The notes beneath the pieces are model-generated. The model did no database searches. It was given only the letters and a program-made list of their open reading frames with translations, and was not told the origin of the DNA. From Anaeramoeba flamelloides (taxonomy: Eukaryota; Metamonada; Anaeramoebidae), in contig JANTQA010000012.1 in NCBI GenBank assembly GCA_027625915.1, positions 8,082,501-8,146,500 on the forward strand: a stretch of DNA of 64,000 bases, given 5' to 3'. The position numbers were made by a program, and so were the translations under genes. Shown piece after piece: positions 55,494-64,000 of this stretch. How positions within the stretch are numbered: position 1 is the stretch's first letter; each line of letters starts with the position of its first letter.

Positions 55494-56852
55494 ATGACTT
55501 ATAAAACATTAGGAACCGAACAAATGGAGACTTATTCATATTTCACACCAAATTCCTATGAAATAGACTTTCATCAAAAGACACCAAGAGGCAAGCCACA
55601 ACAAAATTTTTTTCTCTCTCCGATACCTTTAAATGACCATTGGCTCCCTCGGCTAAGTGATCTTAGGCCACGGGTGACCCCAACCAAAGAAGCAACGAAT
55701 CTTTATTGGTGTAAGAACAGTCCACTAATCAGTGATCAAGAAATGGTAAATTTATATTCTGATTTTGAAAGCCTTTCAAACAGCAAATCCATATCTTTGC
55801 GAAAGAGAGCCGGCCAAATGGGATCAACCTACGATAGCTGCGAGGAGAATGATGGTTTTTGTGAAGACTGTGAGGGTATCAAAATTACGAAAAAAAAGAG
55901 TGTTTCGAAAGTCTTGTTTGCAAACAAAACCAACAACTACCCCTACCCCCAGAAGAAGAAAATAAAAAAAAAAAAAATATCAAAATCCAAAAAGCAGAAG
56001 AAAAACCCAAAGGTTAATTTCAATCACGAAAAAGGAAAAACAATTTTATCACTTAAATACAAAAACCATGAACAAGGTAGTAAACAAGAATCTAATACCA
56101 AACCAAACGAAAGTTTCCAAATTCAATTTTTGGAATTCGAGAAAGATAATGATCAAAATTTGCTTTTTTTAAATCCAGAAACAAATTTGGATAACATTTA
56201 TTCCCAACCTGCCTCTAACCAAAAAAAAATATTTACAAACCCACCGAGTCAAAAAACCAACAAAAGAAAAAGACTATATCTTGAAACACAAATTGAAGGT
56301 CTTGACAATAATGGAAGAAACACCAAGATCAAATTACAAACAAATTATAATATTCCAAGGAAAATAAAGAAAAAGATCTACAACCACAGCCAGAACTATC
56401 ACAACAACCATGATCACGACCAAGACAAATACCAAGACCAAGACCACGAGCAAGTCCACGATCACAACCCCGATAAAGACCAGGACCGAAATAAGCATCG
56501 TTTAGGAAATGAGAAACCAAAACATTGCTACTCTCTAACAAAAATTGACTGGCAAAGGAAAACTTATAAAATTGAAAAAGTAGGTACAAAAGTCACCATC
56601 TTGAAAAAGAAAAGAAAAACAAGAAGTAAAAGGCTTTACACTTCCGATTTTGGGAAAAAAATTTTAGAGAAATGGTTTAACAAAAACCAATCTAACTCTT
56701 CAGTCCCTTACCCTTCCAAAAAGCAGCGCAAATTGTTATCTAGAAAGGCCAATATACCACCTTTACAAGTTCAACGCTGGTTTGGACAGAGAAGAAGATT
56801 GGAAAGACTGAAATGGGAAAATGGCATTACCGAAAAGCCCAGTTGGGTTTAA
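55494..56852 (+). CDS. Divergent TALE-like homeodomain protein
   Basis: Single exon, 452 residues. The C-terminal 70 residues form a homeodomain: a basic arm (RKTRSKRLYT), helix 1 (GKKILEKWFNKN), PYPS at 405-408, then KKQRKLLSRKANIPPLQVQRWF in exact register with TALE-class proteins such as Meis, ending WFGQRRR (W429). TALE domains have three extra residues in the helix 1-2 loop; here the loop (QSNSSV) is about three longer still. The invariant recognition-helix Asn51 is Gln432, and position 53 keeps Arg. The protein should be a nuclear DNA-binding regulator, but altered contact residues make its site unpredictable. The N-terminal 380 residues are low complexity with Lys-rich blocks, a small Cys pair (GFCEDCEG) and an Asp/His/Gln repeat around 305-335. 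No MEIS- or PBC-type companion domain was recognised. Confidence 0.85.
   Translation: MTYKTLGTEQMETYSYFTPNSYEIDFHQKTPRGKPQQNFFLSPIPLNDHWLPRLSDLRPRVTPTKEATNLYWCKNSPLISDQEMVNLYSDFESLSNSKSISLRKRAGQMGSTYDSCEENDGFCEDCEGIKITKKKSVSKVLFANKTNNYPYPQKKKIKKKKISKSKKQKKNPKVNFNHEKGKTILSLKYKNHEQGSKQESNTKPNESFQIQFLEFEKDNDQNLLFLNPETNLDNIYSQPASNQKKIFTNPPSQKTNKRKRLYLETQIEGLDNNGRNTKIKLQTNYNIPRKIKKKIYNHSQNYHNNHDHDQDKYQDQDHEQVHDHNPDKDQDRNKHRLGNEKPKHCYSLTKIDWQRKTYKIEKVGTKVTILKKKRKTRSKRLYTSDFGKKILEKWFNKNQSNSSVPYPSKKQRKLLSRKANIPPLQVQRWFGQRRRLERLKWENGITEKPSWV
56390..56490 (+). repeat. Asp/His/Gln coding repeat in the homeodomain gene
   Basis: GACCAAGACAAATACCAAGA and CACGATCACAACCC-type hexamer repeats encode a DHDQDKYQDQDHE-like tract. 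Probably a disordered linker. Confidence 0.65.
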
Positions 56853-57224
56853 ATGTTATTATTTGAGCCTTTCTTTCAAATGTTCTTTATATTTCAATAT
56901 TATTCTTTTTGTTTAGATACCACCTTTTTTAAAGACTAATTTCTTATTATTTTTTTCAAAATTAAATGATAATTTTCTTAATTTGATTTTGTAGTGTATT
57001 AAAATAACACTGATAAGAAAAGATAATCCCTTTTAAGAAAAATTTTCTTTAAAAAAATAATATTCTAATTTTGTTACATTAATAAAAAATTAAAATTTAT
57101 TTTTACATTATTGTTTTTTTTTTTTGCTTATTGTTGTTTTATTTATTGTTGAGAATATTGTAGGCATAACAACCATTTTTAACACCCCCGTTTTTTTTCT
57201 TTTTTTTTTAGTTTAATGCTACAC
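56853..57224. other. 3' flank of the homeodomain gene
   Basis: AT-rich, T runs. AATAAAA near 57082 could be a polyadenylation signal. No other feature. Confidence 0.4.
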
Positions 57225-58250
57225 ATCACTAGTATGAAGAAATAAAATTCAAAAAAAAAAAAAGTTAGACAAACCTATTACTACAATTATCATTTTATCC
57301 TTGTTAATTGGGTTTATTCACAATATAATCAACATTCAAGTTCTTAATTATCTTGGGGTAGTTGTATTTATTGTTGAGAATATTACTACGATTTTTAAAA
57401 GTCTTTTGTATATAAAAAGTTCTATTTTGTTGTCATTTTTTTTTAAATGAATGTGAGATGAATTTTCATTAAATTCCATTTGAGGATTTTTTTTTTGAAG
57501 AGATAATAACTAATACTTTTGAAAACTCTCTTATCATCTAAAAAAACTTGAAATACTAAAAAAAATAATATATGATAATTATTGTAAGTGTATTTAAAGT
57601 ACCCATAGAGTACCGTCCAGTGCCTAGGTTTTTTTTTAATTTCAGGAATAAAAAGAGAAAATCTTCGATTTTTCAAATAAACAAAAAAGCCAAGAAAACC
57701 TAACGAAAAGTGTCCGCCAAGTGCCTAGATTTTCCAGAATTCAAAAGAATAGAGAAAAATCTTTTGAATTACTCAATTCTTTTAAATTCTGGAACATCTA
57801 ACGGTTTTTTTTTTTTTACTTTTTGGAATAAACAAAAAATTTATTAAAATTTTTTGTTTATTTCAAAAATTAAAAAAAACCTAACGGTAAAATCAAAAAA
57901 AATTATTTTTTTCAATTTAAATAAACAAATATTCTTTAATAATAGAAAAAATTGATACCTCCTTTGAAAGACACACCCCAGATTTAAATACTTTTAAAAT
58001 ATATTAAAATGACATCTTAACTGTGAAGAAAAAAAATTTACAAATTTTTTTACTATTAAATTTAAAAAAAATATTAATAGAACCTAGGATTTTTCAATTT
58101 AAATTGTAAAATATCTTTTAAAATAATTTTTAATTAAAGTTCTTTTATTAACCAACAGTGTTCATTATAATTTTAGTTATTAAAAAGTGAAAATTTAATT
58201 AATATTTAATTCATTTTTGAGAAAAAATTTTAATGATCGTGATGTGAAAA
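57225..58250. repeat. Dispersed repeat E, copy 2
   Basis: Same orientation and order as 45300-47105 but without element F. It keeps the uninterrupted target ACTAATACTTTTG at about 57505-57518 and a D hairpin region at 57613-57887. Confidence 0.65.
57613..57887. repeat. Hairpin-array D5
   Basis: At least two hairpins: a GAATTCAAAAGAATAGAG stem (about 57735-57800) closing ACATCTAACGG, and a TTTTTGGAATAAACAAAAAA stem (about 57810-57887) closing AAAAAACCTAACGG. Modules are bordered by AGTGCCTAGG and AGTGCCTAGA words. It occupies the same place in repeat E as D4 does in copy 1, but the hairpin content differs. Confidence 0.7.
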
Positions 58251-58752
58251 AATTGATTTCTTAACATTTTAAGTTTTTTTCCCAAATTTCCCCATTTTAC
58301 CAAAACGATAAAACTTTTCCAATGTGTCCAAATGGCCTGGTTTCTTGTATAAAAAACACGACCTTCAATATCAAAGAATTCAATTTAATAAACAAATGAA
58401 AATATTTGCAGTTGAAACCGAAATTTAAATATCCAAAATATTTTTTAGATAAATCTAAAAAATAAAATAACCCTAATATCTCAAAGATTTTATTAAATTA
58501 TTTTTTTTGCCCCGAGAAACCCTAAGTTTGTTACCAACCCACCCTCCCTTCGTGAAATATAGAAAAATTTTTATGGTTTTTGTGAAAATAACCAATTTGT
58601 GAAAAAAACTTAAAATATTAATAACTGAGTCTTTACACAGGTATATTTAAGTTATAAATGGGATAAAATTTTCACTATATTTTTGTTTTTTATTTTACAA
58701 AAATATTTTTCAAAGAGATGGATTGTCGTTTGTGATCTCGATTATTTTATTT

Positions 58753-58786
<34 letters not shown>

Positions 58787-60179
58787 TGTTGGATCTTGGG
58801 TGAATAAAGAACCCCATGTGAACATATATTTATAGGAAGTAAAAAAATATTTTCAATAGGTTTTTTTTCCGAATTTATTTTTCGAAAAACAACAAGGTAA
58901 ATTAATATACCCAAATTAGACTATAGTATATTTCAACCATACTTTAAAGTTGAACATGATTTTCCATTTTTTTTTCTTGTATATTTTCTTAATTGTATTG
59001 ATTCTATTTTTAAATATAACCGATTTAAGGATTTTTTTATTTTTAGATACATCAGATTTAATAAAAATCTACCAATTAAACTTTATATTTTTCTTAAATA
59101 GCCTTTAAACAAAAAAATATGGATAAAAATATAAATATAAAAAAAAATAAAAAACAAAAAATAAAAGTAAACAAAAACAATTAAAAAAGAATTTAAAGAA
59201 AATTTGAAATAAGGCATACCAAGAAATAATTTTTAGAATAAAAAATAAAGTATTTCTAATAAATACAGAATTTAATGAATAAATGAGAAAAATGTTTAGA
59301 TAAGTGGAATAGGATGAATTATATTGAGATATAATCAAGTTCCATTTGGATATAAGGAATATTATACTCTTTTAAAAGGTTGGGTTATATTGATAAGGAT
59401 ATATTCAATAATTATCATTGGGTATGTGATACGTTCATTTATTTCGTCGTTTCTTTTGTTTTTTACACAGAAACAGCAATCTTAAAATTGAATTCTTTGA
59501 TTTTTATGAGTGTTTTTTATGATTGGTTCTCAGTTTCTTTTTTTATCTGTTGCTAAGTGATAAGTACCTTCACTTTTTTTATACTGATCAACCCCTTAAA
59601 TTATTGAAAATTATTAGTTTTTATAATTTTTTTGATTATTTTCAGTTTAGATATATCCCCACCGTCCCTCAAAGTTATCTAGAAAAAGTGAAATTTTATC
59701 ATATAATTTTTTAGTTTCATGTTGTACTTCTATTTTAAGTAACTAGTAAATTGAATTTATTTTTTCAAATAGGCAATAGAAACTTATTTACAAAACATTC
59801 AAATTAAAATTTGATCAAAAAACCTTATTATTAATTTTAAATAAATGAATTATAATTTTCAAACCAATTTATTTTTTCGAAATAAATTTTCAGTTTAAAG
59901 ATCAAATCCTTTTATGTTTCAATTTTACCCTCTGTAAAATAAAAAAAATATTCAAAAAATTATAATTGTAATGAAATCATCCTTTCAATAATTTTTAATA
60001 GTTTTTCTGAACAAATATCCTTTGAATTTAGACTTATTATAAAAATATAAGAAAAATATCAAATATAACAAGTGATGTAGATCTGAAAAAAGAGACATCA
60101 TTTTTTATATTTTTTCTTGAGAAAAATAACACATTTCAAAAATTAAAATTTATATTTTAAATAGTTTTAACAACTAATA
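58251..60179. other. Intergenic, no gene seen
   Basis: Includes about 8 C followed by about 24 T (58754-58785), the reverse complement of the A-then-G tract at 50.9 kb. Short frames at 59105-59338 (minus) and 59523-59714 (plus) show no motif. Confidence 0.4.
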
Positions 60180-61915
60180 TCACAATTCAAATCTAAGCAA
60201 ATAAAATTAATAAAAGTACAACTGATGTAGTATCTCCAAATTTCATTGAATTTTATAAAAAAATGATCCATATAATTTAGATCTATTTGAATATGTGTTT
60301 TTTTATTTTTTTAAGGGACTAGTCTATATTAATTTTTTTTTGTCCAATAACTAAATAAGGAATCCTTATCTTGAAATATGTTTAAAATTGAAAATAGACG
60401 GGTTTTTTCAATGTTAGAACATTTAGTTCTTGTTTTTTTAAAATTTTACAATTCGGTCAAAAAAAGTGACTTTTAAAAAAATTTTTTTTGAAAAAAGATC
60501 TTAAACGGATGAGAATTTTTTGATTAATTTTGGATTTAATTATTTTCTCAAAAATAATATTTATTCCCATTTTTAAAATTGAAAAAATAATTTAAAACTA
60601 GTGAATATTTTCTCCTTCACTTCTGTTCATCCAACTTGACCTGTAAAGAACTCATTTGTTTTATCAATAATTACTTTTTTAAAAAATAGTTCTTATTCTT
60701 TTCTTTGATTTTTTTGACTCTGACAAAAACTTTTGGGATGGTAATTTGTGAACACTTAAAAAAACTTCAAATTCAACAAAAACAAAAGAGTGTAAACTGA
60801 AAAAGTAGATTCATGAAAAAAAAAGAACTGTACAATATAAAAAAAGAAAATCTTTTATTAATAGTAAAGCAGATATTGTATATTTTTTTCGAATCAAACT
60901 ATGTTTTCTTGCAAATCCAAAAAAACCATTTCCGGTTTATTTTTCAAACTATTTTTTTACGTCTTCCACAAACATAACAATGTTTTACTTTCTTGCTCAT
61001 ATTTTTTTTTATTTTTTGTATTTTTGCTAAAAGTTGAAAAAAAGCAACTTTCAAAAAAGTGAAAAAAATGGAAAAATTTTTTAAATCTATAAAAACAATA
61101 ACTAAATTTAATGAATGTCATTTAGCAAGATTTCATTAATATACTAAGAAGTTTTTCACTTTGATTTAAAATCTAAGTAATTGGCAAAAAAAATTCTAAA
61201 TCTCTATTAAATTTATCTAAAAAAATTTAATATAGGCTAGTCCCTTAAAGACTAAAAAAAGTCATTTTCAAGTTTTCAAAAATAATGAAAAAAAAATCAT
61301 AAAAGATTTTCAAATTCCAAACATTTTTTCAAATCAAATTGTTTGGTTTTATTCAAAAGAACCATTATAACAATTTAAATCATTTTTTTCAGAACAAAAT
61401 TGATTTTGAATTTTGGAGATAAAATTACACAATTCCCTAATATCATCATGAAAATTTTATTTTGAAACAATCAAATTTCAGATTATAAAAAAAAGGCTAT
61501 ATCTGTATAATTTTTTTAAATTACTTTGAAAGTTTTTTAAAGTCGAAAGCCACCTCTAGTAAATATAATACTAACATTTATCAATAAATCAAAAAAATAT
61601 CTTTTTTATTTATAACCAAAATAATTATCCGAATAAGAAAAAACTGCTAGACTTTGATATTTAATACAACAAAAACTCTTATGGTCTAGAAGTTCAAAAA
61701 AAAATGACAGAAACAGGTTAAAAACATATATAGTCGGAAAGAAACTTAATTTAAAGATTTTATTTTTCAAAAAATATGAAGATTACATTTACTCCATTGA
61801 AAAAATTTTCTTTTTTCGATTTTTCTTCGATCATAATTTTTTGGCACTATTAATACATACAAAATTTCTAAATACTGAATATCACTAATATCATATTATC
61901 ATATTTTACCCTTTT
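60180..61915. repeat. Dispersed repeat I, copy 2 (interrupted)
   Basis: Same orientation as 10330-11150 and split at TTAA by element B copy 2. Sequence on both sides (GATCTATTTG before; ATTTTCAAGTTTTCAAAAA after) matches consecutive sequence at 10453-10530. Confidence 0.6.
60315..61244 (+). mobile_element. TTAA-flanked inverted-repeat element B, copy 2
   Basis: 930 bp, ends GGGACTAGTCTATATTAA and, reversed, GGGACTAGCCTATATTAAAT, flanked by TTAA at 60311-60314 and 61245-61248. Full-length relative of 1175-2113 in opposite orientation. No coding frame of length, so non-autonomous. Confidence 0.85.
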
Positions 61916-62636
61916 GTGTTCTGATAATGACTAATTACTTTAAATAAAAACTTTTTATTATCAAGCATAACTTTCTATCAGTTTTAATTTGCTTAAACTT
62001 ATTTTCGTTTTGGTTGGGAGTATTTCCAGCTTTCTGTATCTTTAAAATCATGACTTTCATTATCAGGCACTTTTTTTCGACAAAATTCAAACTATTTTCT
62101 TTTTCTAAACTAACAATAAATTTTCGATCCTCTTGAAACTTAATGATCCAACAATTAAAACATGATCCTCTCAATTATTAACATACTTCAGTATGTGTTT
62201 TTGTTTCAAATTATTTCAAACAATATCAATTGAGCTTAGATTGAATTTATCTTCAATGTTTGTCAATATAAATAATAGAGTAAAATACAATTAAAAATTT
62301 ATAGAGTTTTTGTCTTTTTAAGAAAGTATTTCTGAATTGTAATTTGAAATTAAACTTGTTTTAATTCCAAATACCCAATAACAAATTTTAAACAAACAAA
62401 TGTAATTTTTTACCTTTTTATTCTTATTATTATGGATTTACAGAAATTTTTTTTAGACTTGTAAATATATTTTTTGTTTGACTGAATTTTCGAAATGAAA
62501 ACATTTTGTTGGTCGAGTTGTATTATCAATCAAAATGTAACCCAAATAAAAACTTTTAGATTTTATTTTTTTGATTTAATCCCAAAAAACTTTTTTTTTT
62601 TTTTCAATTTTTAAAATATCAAAATAACCTTATTCA
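61916..62636. other. Intergenic upstream of the coiled-coil-PH gene
   Basis: A 79-codon minus frame at 61935-62174 has a fairly protein-like composition but no motif or start context and is not called. The remainder is AT-rich promoter region. Confidence 0.4.
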
Positions 62637-64000
62637 ATGAGTTTTTACGATCCTATTCAATTAAAAAAAGTAAGTGAATTTCTTTCTTCTTTCAATAAAT
62701 TGTATGAGTTCAATTTTCAAAACAAATCTTTTTTTGTTGTTGTTCTATTAAAAAAAACTTTTCTTTTTTTTTTACTTTCTTTGGATTTTGAAACAATGGA
62801 TCTTTTTTTTTTTTTTTTTCTTGTTTATCCTTTTTTTTCTTCAAATTAACAATTGCCAAATGAAAATGATAAACTGAACAATTTCCAAATTAAAATGGTA
62901 AACCAAAAATTGACAAACATAAATTCCAAATGAAAACGAAATAGGAACAAGAAGATCAAAGGGAACTATTCCGAGAAGAAAAGGAATTTCTTACCGAAAG
63001 GTTTACAAAAGAAATTCGAAAAAAGAATAAAGAAATTTTGTCTTTAACAGAAACCCTGCAGGCGCTGACCAAAAAACACAAAGTCTCTAAAAAACAATAC
63101 ACACAGTATCTTTCTATTGTTCAAAAACTGAAAGACAAAGAAGAGACAATTTCAAATTTAAACGAATTAACAAACAAAAAGATTTTAGAGATTAAACAAG
63201 GGGTGAACAGAGATCCTGAGCACTACCGAATAAAGTCCGAACAGATCACTCAGGAGGTTCGGAAATTGGAAAATGAGATGATGGAAAAGTCCAGGCAGAT
63301 CAGCGAAAATAGCCAATTATTAGAAAAAGAAAAACAATTGAAAGAAGAATTAAAACGTGTTGAAGAAGAAACCCGCCAAGTCAGAGTCAACAAATTCACT
63401 GAAAGCCAGAAATTAAAAGTAAGATTTGAGCAATTAAGAGAACAAAATAGCAATGTAAATACATTCCTTGTCGATAGCCTCAAAAATGACTCTTCTAATT
63501 TAAGTAAACCAAATAATCCCCAAACAGTAAACCATAATACCAAAATAAGATCCTTGTCCCAAGTGAATTACAATTCAAATTCAAGCACAACCCAAAAAAA
63601 GCCATTGAAAATATCGAAAGCCAACTCTTTCAATTTGAAATCCACAAATCATAATTCTACAAAAACACAAAGAACCAATAGTAATCCAATTTCAACAATT
63701 AGAAAAACCAATTCATCCCAAAACAGTAACAACATTACCTATGCAGGATGGGTTTATTTCAAAACAAGTTCTGGCAGGCTAGGAAGAACAAAATGGGAAA
63801 AAAGATGGATGGATCTCAAAGGCGGTATTCTTATTACATCAAAAAGAAAAGTAATTTTTTTTTTTTTATTTTTTGTTTTTATTTTGTGATTTTCTTCAAC
63901 AAAAATTGAAAACTTAAACAAGATTTTCCAAAAAATATAAGATTCTGATTTATGAAAAATAAAACAGCACTCTTCTTTTTCGTTTGGTTATGAAATAAAT
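62637..64000 (+). CDS. Coiled-coil plus PH-domain protein, partial at the right edge
   Basis: Exon 1 is 62637-62669 (MSFYDPIQLKK, donor GTAAGT). Exon 2 is 62945-63850 (acceptor GAAATAG, donor GTAATT). Exon 3 begins at 63968 after AAAACAG and runs off the window. Both joins keep phase 0. Residues about 12-160 are a continuous coiled coil (EQEDQRELFREEKEFLTERF, then heptads rich in E/K/L), followed by an Asn/Ser/Thr/Lys linker to about 270. There a pleckstrin-homology domain opens YAGWVYFKTSSGRLGRTKW, then EKRWMDLKGGILITSKRK, with the conserved W-x-K-R-W-x-x-L pattern of strands 1-3. PH domains bind phosphoinositides or proteins at membranes. An actin- or membrane-adaptor role is plausible; the C-terminal domains that would decide are outside the window. 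Confidence 0.85.

Noticed and set aside
61935-62174. 79-codon minus-strand frame with CFNCWIIKFQEDRKF
   Set aside because: Composition is protein-like, but no domain, no paired exon and no second copy could be found by eye.

Overview
This is a very AT-rich eukaryotic nuclear window. Eight gene models can be supported. Five of them need GT-AG introns, stops fit the standard code, and many products carry long K/E/N/S low-complexity tracts. Together with the mix of families (class I sirtuin, nucleoside hydrolase, CS-Sel1 protein, SLC35-like transporter, divergent TALE-like homeodomain, coiled-coil-PH protein) this suggests a free-living amoeboid or metamonad-type protist, perhaps Anaeramoeba-like. 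That placement is an inference from style, not from a marker gene. No tRNA, rRNA or CRISPR array was recognised.

Layout of the genes: a four-exon sirtuin (4570-9755, +); a two-exon basic/serine-rich protein of unknown function (16602-19106, -); an intronless nucleoside hydrolase (24314-25378, +); a nucleotide-sugar/triose-phosphate-type transporter (27796-29214, +); a three-exon CS plus Sel1-repeat plus C-terminal membrane-anchor protein with a 4.95-kb first intron (31255-40238, -); a three-exon protein with about eight membrane segments (44094-48247, +); a ubiquitin-like-fold candidate with Lys/His and Ser/Asp/Glu repeats (53037-54383, -), divergent from a homeodomain gene (55494-56852, +); and a coiled-coil-PH gene running off the right edge (62637-64000, +). 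Splice junctions were placed by requiring reading phase and family alignment to continue across the join.

The space between genes and inside the three longest introns is filled by small non-autonomous inverted-repeat elements. At least seven families can be separated by their ends: TTAA-flanked elements (425-1170, 1175-2113, 60315-61244); TA-flanked elements with AACTC-type ends (6084-6785, 45616-46318, 37201-37736, 51989-52529 and partial copies); mariner-like about 200-bp palindromes with TACAGT ends (15902-16100, 30648-30845, a split copy at 42031-43506); GGGGC-ended elements (38020-38244, 42207-42792); a TGACTCAC-ended element (32649-33243); a 230-bp-arm fold-back (2352-3041); and arrays of short hairpins opening CGTTAG and closing CTAAC or CTAG (11421-11894, 19837-20023, 36135-36378, 46411-46728, 57613-57887). 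Two longer dispersed repeats (about 10.3-11.15 kb with 60.2-61.9 kb; 45.3-47.1 kb with 57.2-58.25 kb) supply natural empty sites that show where two of the elements inserted.

The genes do not form an obvious pathway and look like ordinary eukaryotic neighbours. The unusual content is the hairpin-array family, the nested transposon record, and three odd proteins: the homeodomain with Gln at the invariant Asn position, the CS-Sel1-anchor fusion, and the charged-repeat protein.
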